Positions 26,593 through 33,502 of a DNA stretch of 64,000 nucleotides are shown piece after piece. Source of the DNA: JAJVHZ01 sp041395385 (GTDB lineage Bacteria; Pseudomonadota; Gammaproteobacteria; JAJPIJ01). The notes beneath the pieces were generated by a model. The model was not told where the DNA came from. It did no database searches and was given only the letters and a program-made list of their open reading frames with translations. The translations under genes were made by a program, and so were the position numbers. Each line of letters begins with the position of its first letter. The first letter of the stretch is position 1. The stretch covers positions 39,937 to 103,936 of the forward strand of contig JAWLAN010000018.1 of assembly GCA_041395385.1 (NCBI GenBank). Direction: 5' to 3'.

Positions 26593-27810
26593 CTATCCCA
26601 CGGCCGTTCCCGCCGCCGCGTCGCGCGGCCGGCCGCGCCGGAACACGCCCGACCAGTCCAGCCGCGCGGTGGCGTACATCAATGCCGCCAGGGTCAGGAT
26701 TGAGCCGATGGTGACCGTGAGGCCGGTCATCCCCTTCAGGAAGAACGAGTAGGAGAACAGCACGAGGTAGACGCATTGACCGGCCGCCGCGAGCCGCCAG
26801 GGAAAGCGCGGCCCGAGCGCGGCGCGCAGATAGCTCGTCACCAGGCCGACTGAGGTGACGGTTGCCGCCAGGAACGCCGCATGCACGTTGATCAGGTCCA
26901 CCAGGTAAGCGAACAGCAGGTGGAAGGCGAAGAAGCCCGCGGTGACGAACAGGTAGTGCATCGGGTGTATGTCCACGCGGCGCAGCAGCGCGATCGCGGC
27001 GACGACGACGAAGAAGAACAGCAGGCACACCGGCGCGAAGTAGCTCATGCGCGCGGCCAGCGGGCCTGGGTTGAGCCGCTGCGGCGTGAGGACGCCGATG
27101 TCCTGGCGGGTGATGAGCTGCTCGGCCTGCCAGTCGGCGCGCCAGCCGCCGTCCTGCAGTTCCTTGCGGGTGGGCGAGAGGCTGCCCTCGGCGAAATCGA
27201 TGTCGTCGAAATTGGTCTGCACCGACACCCGCAGGCCCCTGACCTCGCCGCCCTCGCTGCTCAGCCGGTAGCGCCACTCGTCCAGTCCGCGCGTGGCGTA
27301 GTGCACGCCGAAACGGCGGCTCTCCCCGGGCGCCAGCGTGACGAGCTCGCGCAGGTCGAGGGCGTTGCCGGAGTCCGCGGCGCCCGCGAGCGGCGTGCCG
27401 TCGAGCGTGGCCTGCAGGCGCTCGTAGGTCGCGGTCTTCGAGGGCAGCGGGAAGTGCACGCGCACGGTCTGCGCGATCGGCTCGCTGTTGGCGAGCGTGT
27501 ACTGCGCATCGAAGTCCACCGCATAGGTCGAGTACCACAGCAGGCCCTTGCGCCGGTGCTCCAGATCGATGGTCGCGGCGATGCGGTTCTCTACCGGGGC
27601 GATCGCGCGCTGCCGTTGCGTGCCGGGCACGGTCACGGTGAAGGTCGGCGCGGGCTGCACGATGGGCGCGCCCCAGAGCTCCTGCACCGCCCCGGTCAGT
27701 GTCGACTCCTGCGAGTTGGAACGCATGCTGCTCGCGCTGCCCAGTATGTTCCAGCCGATGGCGCCGAGCAGATAGATGCCGATGAGTGCGAAGACGCGTG
27801 GTGTGCTCAT
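26593..27810 (-). CDS. CreD-family inner membrane protein
   Basis: 405 residues from ATG 27810, which has the expected single N-terminal helix after a short start (VFALIGIYLLGAIGWNIL). A large periplasmic beta-rich domain follows to about 275, then about five membrane helices. The HPMHYLFVTAGFFAFHLLFAYLVD segment and the end TLAALMYATARLDWSGVF align with E. coli CreD (HPMQYLLVG and VTRHIDWYAF). CreD is an inner-membrane protein of the Cre regulon linked to colicin and beta-lactam tolerance; its biochemical function is not known. No creBC genes are adjacent. It starts 10 bp after the stop of an exported protein on the same strand, suggesting an operon pair. Confidence 0.75.
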   Translation of the reverse strand: MSTPRVFALIGIYLLGAIGWNILGSASSMRSNSQESTLTGAVQELWGAPIVQPAPTFTVTVPGTQRQRAIAPVENRIAATIDLEHRRKGLLWYSTYAVDFDAQYTLANSEPIAQTVRVHFPLPSKTATYERLQATLDGTPLAGAADSGNALDLRELVTLAPGESRRFGVHYATRGLDEWRYRLSSEGGEVRGLRVSVQTNFDDIDFAEGSLSPTRKELQDGGWRADWQAEQLITRQDIGVLTPQRLNPGPLAARMSYFAPVCLLFFFVVVAAIALLRRVDIHPMHYLFVTAGFFAFHLLFAYLVDLINVHAAFLAATVTSVGLVTSYLRAALGPRFPWRLAAAGQCVYLVLFSYSFFLKGMTGLTVTIGSILTLAALMYATARLDWSGVFRRGRPRDAAAGTAVG

Positions 27811-27820
27811 GTCGGCCTCC

Positions 27821-29449
27821 TCACTGCTCGACGGCAACGGCGGCGGCGGCGGGTTCGCGGTACGCGAGCGCGAGCGGGATCGCCTCGCCGCGGTAGAAGG
27901 AGCGCGTGAACAGATACGTGGAGCCAGTGAAGTATTCCGGGTGCGGCAGCCGCGCCGGATCCTCGGGCGCCAGATCGCCGTCCATGGACGCGAGCTCCAG
28001 TCGCTTGGGCAAGGCCAGTCCGAAGTACAGGGCGCGTGCGCTCAGACCGGTCTCCGGGAGGATGAGCTGCAGCTTGCCGCGCAATGCCGGCCGCTCGTGC
28101 CGCGAGAGCAGGGCGACCTCGACGGCGGCGGCGTTGCCGTCGAGCGGCACGATCCAGGCGCGATCGTCCTCGGTGAGCAGGTCGCGACGCGCGCCGTTGA
28201 CCGTCACCGACCACACCTCCGCGCCGGGCACCGGCTTCAGCCGCAGGCGCGTGCCGGCGCTGGCGGGCACCGCCATGCGCAGCGTGGTGAGCACCCGCCC
28301 ATCCTCGCCGTAGGCGGCGTAAAAGCTCACCGCGTCCAGCACGAGCTCCGGAGTGGCGATGGACCGCAGCGGCTCCAAGGCGATCGCGACGGGCTCATCG
28401 CCGGCGTGATCGAACTCCGCCAGCGCGGGCCAGTGCTCGCGGATCGCTCCGGGCAGCTGCTCGGCGGGCAGGTTCCCGGCCAGCCCCGCACCCTGCACCG
28501 AGACCCGCGTGTGCACCGGTTCGCGCACCGTGAAGTTGCCCTCCGCGCCGATGTTCCCGCGTATCCGCGGCAGCATGACCTGCAGCGGCTGCGACCCGGG
28601 CGCATCGAGATCGGCGACGATCTCCAGCGCCCGATCGAAATCACCGGGCAGGTCTATGCGATAGAGCCCGTCGTTTTGCAGGCGCCACCACTCGTCGTGC
28701 AGGGCCGAGCTGACGATGCGCGCCCCGGCCGGCAGCTCCAGGTCGAAGGGACGCGTGAGCGGCTGCTCGGGGACGAGCAGGGTGGTGAGGCGCAGGCGAT
28801 GCTGGTGCACGGTGATCTCGGTGAAGATGTCGATGGCGGGCGGCATGGCGGCGGCCTCCTGTTCGTTGACGTAGCGGATGGTCCGGGTCTGGCCTGCGGC
28901 GAGGTAGCGGCGGCCGTCCGGTCCGGGGACTCCCGGCGCGGCGGTCAGCCGCGAACCGGGCGGCAGATCGATGCGCAGCGCGTTCGTGATCGCGGCCGGC
29001 CCCGGCACTTCGAAGCTGCGCGCCTCGCGTTCCCGCGCCACCGGCAGCACCACGTCGAGCGTCACCTGGAACGGGCCGGCGGTGTCGCTGCGAAAGGCCA
29101 CGGCCTGCGCCGTGCGCAGCACGTGCCCGCCGCTCTCGCCGCGCACAGCCGCGACCACCGTTGCCTCGCCGATCAACGGGACGATCACCGGCGGCGGTGA
29201 CAGCGTTTCGCCGGCGAACGCGATCTCGCCGGTGACCGTATCGCCGCCGGCGCGAAGCGCCATGTCGGCACGGCGCAGCGTGTAGCCGGGCGGCGCGCCC
29301 GCCTTGCGGTCCTCGTCCTTGCGCCGCGTGCTCTCGAGGTGCTCGGTATACAGTGCCTTGAACTCGCTCCACGGCACGGTCGCGCTGTCGGCGGCCGCCT
29401 GCGTGCAGGCGAGGGCGAGGCCCAGCAGGGAATAACGTCGCTTGTACAT
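27821..29449 (-). CDS. Exported hypothetical protein paired with the CreD-like gene
   Basis: 542 residues. The N-terminus (MYKRRYSLLGLALACTQAAADS) is a signal peptide with cleavage likely near residue 21. The mature protein is predicted mostly beta, with repeated acyl-like segments such as FDLELPAGARIVSSALHDEWW and LRLKPVPGAEVWSVTVNGARRDLLTEDD. It is reminiscent of large periplasmic beta-sandwich proteins, but I do not recognise a named family. A hydrophobic patch near the C-terminus is too short for certain anchoring. Its 10-bp spacing to the CreD-like gene suggests a shared periplasmic function. Confidence 0.7.
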   Translation of the reverse strand: MYKRRYSLLGLALACTQAAADSATVPWSEFKALYTEHLESTRRKDEDRKAGAPPGYTLRRADMALRAGGDTVTGEIAFAGETLSPPPVIVPLIGEATVVAAVRGESGGHVLRTAQAVAFRSDTAGPFQVTLDVVLPVAREREARSFEVPGPAAITNALRIDLPPGSRLTAAPGVPGPDGRRYLAAGQTRTIRYVNEQEAAAMPPAIDIFTEITVHQHRLRLTTLLVPEQPLTRPFDLELPAGARIVSSALHDEWWRLQNDGLYRIDLPGDFDRALEIVADLDAPGSQPLQVMLPRIRGNIGAEGNFTVREPVHTRVSVQGAGLAGNLPAEQLPGAIREHWPALAEFDHAGDEPVAIALEPLRSIATPELVLDAVSFYAAYGEDGRVLTTLRMAVPASAGTRLRLKPVPGAEVWSVTVNGARRDLLTEDDRAWIVPLDGNAAAVEVALLSRHERPALRGKLQLILPETGLSARALYFGLALPKRLELASMDGDLAPEDPARLPHPEYFTGSTYLFTRSFYRGEAIPLALAYREPAAAAVAVEQ

Positions 29450-29579
29450 CGTGCGCTCCTTCGTCCGTCAGGGGATGACGGGCGAACGATAGTGCGCGGG
29501 CAGGGAGGCAGTACGAAGGGGCGATGAAGAGACTGTGAAACGCGCGGCGCGGTTCACGACTTCGGGCGCCAATAAAGAC

Positions 29580-29604
29580 GAAGGGCGGCACGCGGCCGCC
29601 CTTC
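29580..29604 (-). terminator. Rho-independent-type terminator after the cytochrome genes
   Basis: A perfect 10-bp stem (GAAGGGCGGC / GCCGCCCTTC) with a 5-nt loop lies 21 bp beyond the stop of the one-heme cytochrome gene. Read on the minus strand it is followed by a T-rich stretch (GTCTTTATT). This suits termination of the leftward cytochrome transcript. Confidence 0.65.
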
Positions 29605-29625
29605 TCCGGCATGACGATCCCCGAA

Positions 29626-30156
29626 CTACTGGGCGGCGCTCACCATGTAGTCGACAGCCGCCTTGACGTCGTCATCGGGAAGATCGGCGCGACCACCCTT
29701 CGGCGGCATCATGCCCGCCGTGCCCATGAAGCCCTTTATGGAATGCTCGTACAGCAGGTCCATGCCCTGGGCGATGCGCGGCTCCCAGGCGGCCTTGTCG
29801 CCGAGCTTCGGGGCGCCAGCCACGCCGGCAGCATGGCAGGCCATGCAGACGGTGTCGTAGATCTGCTTGCCCTTCTCGTTCGCGGCGGTCGCGGCCGGTG
29901 CGGCTTCTGCAGCCGGGGCAGCGGCCTCCTCGGCGGCGGGTGCCTCGGCCGCTGGCGCAGCCTCGGCAGCAGGGGCCTCGGCCGGCGCGGCCTCGGCAGG
30001 GGCCGCCTCGGCAGGAGCAGCCGGAGCCTCGGCGGCCGGCGCGGCCGTCGATTCGGCGGGCGCCTGCGCCGCCTCTTCCTTCTTTCCACAACCGCCCATT
30101 GCCAACGCGGCGGCGGCAATGGCGGCGATCCACAGTACACGTATGTCGTTTTGCAT
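29626..30156 (-). CDS. Cytochrome c5-type lipoprotein, one heme
   Basis: 176 residues. The signal peptide ends in a lipobox (ALAMGGC, Cys near residue 23). An Ala/Glu/Pro-rich linker of about 65 residues leads to a c-type cytochrome domain (about 94-176) with heme motif CMACH and a likely axial Met in GMMPPKGG. It would be an outer- or inner-membrane-tethered periplasmic electron carrier, with the linker as a flexible spacer. Its cytochrome domain is nearly identical, at both protein and DNA level, to the second domain of the adjacent two-heme protein, so the genes arose by recent duplication or are homogenised by gene conversion. Redox partner unknown. Confidence 0.9.
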   Translation of the reverse strand: MQNDIRVLWIAAIAAAALAMGGCGKKEEAAQAPAESTAAPAAEAPAAPAEAAPAEAAPAEAPAAEAAPAAEAPAAEEAAAPAAEAAPAATAANEKGKQIYDTVCMACHAAGVAGAPKLGDKAAWEPRIAQGMDLLYEHSIKGFMGTAGMMPPKGGRADLPDDDVKAAVDYMVSAAQ

Positions 30157-30185
30157 GGCTGTTTACTCCAGACAGTTGGGAAAAA

Positions 30186-31142
30186 TCACTTGGCGGCACC
30201 TACCATGTAATCGACGGCCGCCTTGACGTCGTCATCGGGAAGATCGGCGCGGCCGCCCTTAGGCGGCATCATGCCTGCTGCTCCCATGAAACCCTTGATG
30301 GAATGCTCGTACAGCAGGTCCATGCCCTGGGCGATGCGCGGCTCCCAGGCGGCCTTGTCGCCGAGCTTCGGGGCGCCGGCGATGCCGGCGGCATGACAGG
30401 CCATGCAGACGGTGTCGTAGACCTGCTTGCCCTTCTCGCTGGCGCCGGCGGCGGCGGTCGCCGCCGCAGCCTCGGGCGCCGCCGCAGCCTCGGGCGCCGC
30501 CGCGGCCTCGGTGGCGGGCGCAGCCTCCGCGGGGGCGGCAGTCTCGGCGGCGGGCGCGGCTTCCGCCGGGGCCGCGGCCTCGGCCGGCGGCGCGGCCTCC
30601 GCTGGCGCAGGGGTCGCGGCGGCCGGTGCGGCGCGCGCCGGACCGCCGCTCTCCGCGAGCATGTAATCCACGGCCGCCTTGACGGCGTCGTCGGAGAGGT
30701 CCGTCCTGCCGCCCCTGGGCGGCATCACGCCGGCGCTACCCTGAAAGCCGTCTATCGCATTCTTGTGCAGCACGTCCACACCCTGCGCCAGGCGCGGCTC
30801 CCAGGCCGCCTTGTCGCCGAGCTTGGGCGCGCCGGCCACGCCCGCGCCGTGGCAGGCCATGCAGACCGTATCGTAGGTCTGCTTGCCCACGTCGCCTGCC
30901 GCCGCGCCGGCGGCGGCCGCCGCCGGAGGCGCCTCGTTGACTACCTTCGGCGGCGGGTTGTCTTCCGTGTAGACGCCGCCGACGGGCTGCACGCGCCCGG
31001 CCACCACCTCGGCGCCACTGTCCTGCGGCACCAGCGTGGCGAACTGGCGCCCCATGAAGGAGGCGAAGATGCCGAAGATCGTCAGGGCGACGAGGGTAAG
31101 GGAGAAATTGCGGAAGAACTGGCGGTCTTGCTGTTCACTCAT
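30186..31142 (-). CDS. Membrane-anchored cytochrome c5-type protein, two hemes
   Basis: 318 residues from ATG 31142. The N-terminus (FFRNFSLTLVALTIFGIFASFMGRQFA) is an uncleaved membrane anchor. Two cytochrome c5 domains follow: heme motif CMACH near residue 93 with MPPRGGR, and a second CMACH near 257 with MPPKGGR. An Ala/Pro/Glu-rich linker of about 80 residues made of short repeats separates them. It should transfer electrons in the periplasm from the inner membrane. Its start overlaps the stop of an upstream 57-residue gene encoding only a homologous anchor, implying translational coupling. The linker's low-complexity repeats make length variation between strains likely. Confidence 0.9.
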   Translation of the reverse strand: MSEQQDRQFFRNFSLTLVALTIFGIFASFMGRQFATLVPQDSGAEVVAGRVQPVGGVYTEDNPPPKVVNEAPPAAAAAGAAAGDVGKQTYDTVCMACHGAGVAGAPKLGDKAAWEPRLAQGVDVLHKNAIDGFQGSAGVMPPRGGRTDLSDDAVKAAVDYMLAESGGPARAAPAAATPAPAEAAPPAEAAAPAEAAPAAETAAPAEAAPATEAAAAPEAAAAPEAAAATAAAGASEKGKQVYDTVCMACHAAGIAGAPKLGDKAAWEPRIAQGMDLLYEHSIKGFMGAAGMMPPKGGRADLPDDDVKAAVDYMVGAAK

Positions 31143-31308
31143 GTGTTGATTCCGTCGCCGCGGGCGGTTGCTCTGCCACCGACGCGTCGGTTTGTGCCAG
31201 GTTCGCGAAATGCCGTCCCATGATCGCGGCGAAGATGCCAAAGACCGTGAGCGCAACGAGAACGAGGGTGAAGTTTCTGAAGAAAATCGCGTCTTGTTCC
31301 TGGCTCAT
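31135..31308 (-). CDS. 57-residue single-helix membrane protein, paralogue of the cytochrome anchor
   Basis: Reading the minus strand from ATG 31308 gives a 57-residue protein: MSQEQDAIFFRNFTLVLVAL, then TVFGIFAAIMGRHFANLAQ and a short polar tail. It matches the first 38 residues of the adjacent two-heme cytochrome (MSEQQDRQFFRNFSLTLVAL...), position for position, but has no heme domain. The stop codon overlaps the cytochrome start (ATGAGTGA arrangement, 8 bp shared), a classic coupled pair. It may be a small subunit that pairs with the cytochrome anchor, or the anchor left from a cytochrome that lost its domain. Conserved sequence plus coupling make it a real gene. Confidence 0.75.
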   Translation of the reverse strand: MSQEQDAIFFRNFTLVLVALTVFGIFAAIMGRHFANLAQTDASVAEQPPAATESTHE

Positions 31309-31672
31309 TCTTCCCCCAGCGGATTATTGACCTTGCAGACTCCTGCCTCGAGCTTTAGAACCGCGCGCGGGCGGCTTCCCTGTCCAGTGGCAATTATATA
31401 TGTAAATCAGGGCCGTTCGGCGGTCTGTCGCATTTCGAAAAGACTGACCGGGCGGGCTTGACAGGCGAATGGACGTGAGGGCAGACAGGCGTTAACCTGA
31501 CGGCGCCCTGCGGCGTTCGGATGGCCGCGCTGCGAAGGCGGCGCAAGCGCGGGGAGTCGCATGGCTGCCGGCAGCGCGGCCGTGGGTGGCCCGATAGGAT
31601 CGAAACTTCCGGCCGTGGACGCCGGTTATGCACGAGCCGGGCCCCTCGGCTAGAATTCGTTTTCGCAGCAAC
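31309..31672. other. Intergenic region before the tRNA-Arg(CCG) locus
   Basis: This 364-bp stretch must hold the promoter of the leftward cytochrome operon and the promoter of the rightward tRNA transcript. An AT-rich patch around 31390-31408 (AATTATATATGTAAAT) is the best candidate for the cytochrome promoter. Apart from the -10-like element described separately, no gene or RNA was recognised. Confidence 0.4.
31651..31656 (+). promoter_or_regulatory. Candidate -10 box for the tRNA-Arg(CCG) transcript
   Basis: TAGAAT lies 16 bp before the repeat that precedes the tRNA. A weak -35-like TTATGC is at 31626-31631 with a long 19-bp spacer. No better -10 is seen between the repeat and the tRNA itself, so transcription probably starts upstream of the repeat. 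Assigned by eye only. Confidence 0.35.
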
Positions 31673-31819
31673 GCGCTCGTAGCTCAGATGGGCGAGGCGG
31701 ACAGCGGCGAACATCCGGTGAATGTTCGCCCCGCCGAGCGCCCGGTCAGGGAAGACCGGGCCGGATCGTCGCTCCAGGGATGGATGCAACAAGAAGAGTT
31801 GTACGCAGTTGCCGCAAAC
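31673..31819 (+). repeat. tRNA-leader repeat, copy A (147 bp)
   Basis: The copy opens with GCGCTCGTAGCTCAGATGG, the exact first 19 nt of the tRNA-Arg(CCG) that follows it, then diverges at the D loop. Its core, up to about 31783, contains a 9-bp hairpin (GGCGAACAT / ATGTTCGCC) and a 7-bp hairpin (CCCGGTC / GACCGGG). An outer pairing of GGGCG...GCGG with CCGC...CGCCC may enclose the first. A 76-nt stretch of the core is identical to copy C near tRNA-Arg(TCG), about 12 kb away. The remaining ~35 bp before the tRNA is not shared between loci. It encodes no plausible protein and lacks the rest of a tRNA. Confidence 0.8.
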
Positions 31820-31896
31820 GCGCTCGTAGCTCAGATGGATAGAGTACAGCCCTCCGAAGGCTGGGGTCGTGGGTTCGAATCCCGCCGAGCGCGCCA
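31820..31896 (+). tRNA. tRNA-Arg (anticodon CCG)
   Basis: A 77-nt cloverleaf. Acceptor GCGCTCG pairs with CGAGCGC, anticodon stem CAGCC/GGCTG holds loop CTCCGAA (anticodon CCG), the T arm is GTGGG TTCGAAT CCCGC, the discriminator is G, and CCA is encoded. It decodes CGG. A structured repeat beginning with its own first 19 nt lies immediately upstream. Confidence 0.96.
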
Positions 31897-31958
31897 TCTT
31901 CCACGGGATCCCTTTCACGGCACGCCCGGTCTCTGAAGAGCCGGGCCGAAGGCCTCCC

Positions 31959-32696
31959 TCAACGCATCGCGTCCTCCCGCCACAGGGTGCGCTTCATCTC
32001 CAGGAACTCGGCCGAGTCCGCCCGTGCATACGTGTCGCGCGGGCGGCCGGCGAGCAGTCCCTGCAGCGCCTCGATGCGGTGGGCGTACTGGAAATGCGCC
32101 GAGCTGCCGCTGCGCGCCACGCGCATGGCGAGCTCGAGCGCATGGTGCGGATCGTAACCGGCGCGATCGAGCACGATGGTGGCGATGCGATCGGCCTCCC
32201 GCTCCTTCTCCGGATCCACGACCGCGGTCAGGGTGCCGACGCGGCTGCGCGTGGCATTCTCCTCTTCGCCGCCGCCGAACAGTCCGCCCAGGAACCCGCG
32301 CTTGCGGGACGACGCGCAGAAGTGTCCGGCGAGATGGTGCCCGAACTCATGCGCGATCACAGCCGCCAGCTCGCCCTCGTTGGCGACGAAGCGGAGCATG
32401 CCCTCGGTGAGAAATATGTGACCGTCGCCGATCGAGAAGGCGTTGAGCTTGGTGTCGCGCACGACGTGAACGCGCCACTGCCTGCCGGAGGCGGTCTCGT
32501 TGCGCCCCAGGCGCGCGGCGACGTACTGCGCGCCCTGCTCGACGCGATCGCCGGTCGGCCGCAGCGGCCATTGGCGGTAGATCTGGCCGAGCGTGGCGGC
32601 GGCGCGCTGCACCTCGGCCTCGCAGCGCGTCGCCTGCGTCCACGCCGGCGAGGCGAGGCAGAGCCAGAGCAGCACCGCGGCGAGCAGGCGATTCAT
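31959..32696 (-). CDS. M48-family metalloprotease, exported
   Basis: 245 residues with an N-terminal signal peptide (MNRLLAAVLLWLCLASPAWT). The zinc motif HEFGH is at 116-120 and the downstream third ligand lies in EKEREADRIAT near 175, as in M48 peptidases such as the BepA/LoiP group. No TPR domain follows, so this is a short, catalytic-domain-only form like LoiP. It probably degrades misfolded envelope proteins in the periplasm. LoiP-like proteins carry a lipobox Cys; here the signal region has Cys13 only within the hydrophobic core, so lipidation is doubtful. Confidence 0.88.
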   Translation of the reverse strand: MNRLLAAVLLWLCLASPAWTQATRCEAEVQRAAATLGQIYRQWPLRPTGDRVEQGAQYVAARLGRNETASGRQWRVHVVRDTKLNAFSIGDGHIFLTEGMLRFVANEGELAAVIAHEFGHHLAGHFCASSRKRGFLGGLFGGGEEENATRSRVGTLTAVVDPEKEREADRIATIVLDRAGYDPHHALELAMRVARSGSSAHFQYAHRIEALQGLLAGRPRDTYARADSAEFLEMKRTLWREDAMR

Positions 32697-32766
32697 CGCA
32701 GGTTAGTCCCGATCAACCGTCCCCGGCGGCGATGGCTTCCGGGCGCCGGCTGCCCGCAAACGAAAC

Positions 32767-32798
32767 GGGCGGCGGGGACATCGCTGTCCGCGCCGCCC
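32767..32798 (-). terminator. Terminator hairpin downstream of the glycine-zipper lipoprotein gene
   Basis: A 13-bp stem with one mismatch (GGGCGGCGGGGAC against GTCCGCGCCGCCC) and a 6-nt loop, 31 bp past the stop codon at 32829. On the minus strand it runs into GTTTCGTTTG, a moderately T-rich tail. It likely ends the FHA-ABC/kinase/VWA/lipoprotein transcript. Confidence 0.55.
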
Positions 32799-32828
32799 TG
32801 GTTGCCGGCCCCGGGATGCCCGTCGGGA

Positions 32829-33446
32829 TCAGGACTTGACGATGAAGGTCGATTGCGCGGTGTCGTAGGTGCTGCCGGACGAGACGCTGTGCTCGATCAC
32901 GTACGTGCCGGGCGCGGCCTCCGCCGGGATGTTGATCGGCAGCTTGATGGTGTAGCCGCCGGAGGACTTCGGCACCGGTTGGCCCTTGAACTCCATGACC
33001 TTCTCACCGTCCTTCATCAGCACGCTGGTGGCCAGCACGTTCGCCTGCGACATGCTCTGCGGCAGCGCCAGCGAGTAGTCGGTGACCACGTCCACCACGC
33101 CGCCCGGCGCGACTACCTGCGGCGAGGAGGTGGCCGAGTTGATGTTCACGAACACGCTGTCGGAAGGCGCGGAGTAGCCGTACAGCTGCTGGTCCTGCAC
33201 CGTGCTGCGTGACGAGATCTCCTGCGCCTCGATCGCCTTGCCGGTGACCCAGCCCAGCGCCGCGCCGCTGGCCGCGCCGATGGCGGCCCATTGCCAGCCG
33301 CCCAGCAGGCCGCCGACCAGCGCGCCGACGGCGGCGCCGCCGACCGTGGAGGTCTCGGTGGTCGAGTAGCTGCCACCGGTGCAGCCCGTCAGTACGGCAC
33401 AGGAAAGGGTGACGCCGACTACTGCTGCCTTGGAACGAGTCTTCAT
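32829..33446 (-). CDS. Glycine-zipper lipoprotein with C-terminal beta domain
   Basis: 205 residues. Signal peptide with lipobox (AVLTGC, Cys near 22). A glycine-zipper region follows (VGGAAVGALVGGLLGGWQWAAIGAASGAALGWVTGKAIEAQ, about 36-75), typical of proteins that insert into or associate with the outer membrane. The C-terminal half (about 95-205) has beta-sandwich character, ending IPAEAAPGTYVIEHSVSSG, similar to domains that follow VWA operons. It lies 56 bp after the VWA gene on the same strand and probably belongs to that operon. Specific role unknown. Confidence 0.8.
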   Translation of the reverse strand: MKTRSKAAVVGVTLSCAVLTGCTGGSYSTTETSTVGGAAVGALVGGLLGGWQWAAIGAASGAALGWVTGKAIEAQEISSRSTVQDQQLYGYSAPSDSVFVNINSATSSPQVVAPGGVVDVVTDYSLALPQSMSQANVLATSVLMKDGEKVMEFKGQPVPKSSGGYTIKLPINIPAEAAPGTYVIEHSVSSGSTYDTAQSTFIVKS

Positions 33447-33502
33447 GATGGTCTCCTTATGTGAGCTTCAATCGTTTGGCACTGAAGTTTCGCGGTTCTG
33501 TT

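Noticed and set aside
31673..31691. Extra tRNA-Arg gene
   Set aside because: Only nt 1-19 of the tRNA are present; anticodon arm, T arm and 3' acceptor are missing.
31394..31918. Minus-strand ORF, and a similar ORF at 43192-43686 (+), that encode a shared peptide (RSGPVFPDRALGGANIHRMF)
   Set aside because: The similarity comes from the tRNA-leader repeats and the ORFs run through tRNA genes. No ribosome site; they are artefacts of a repeated RNA-like element.
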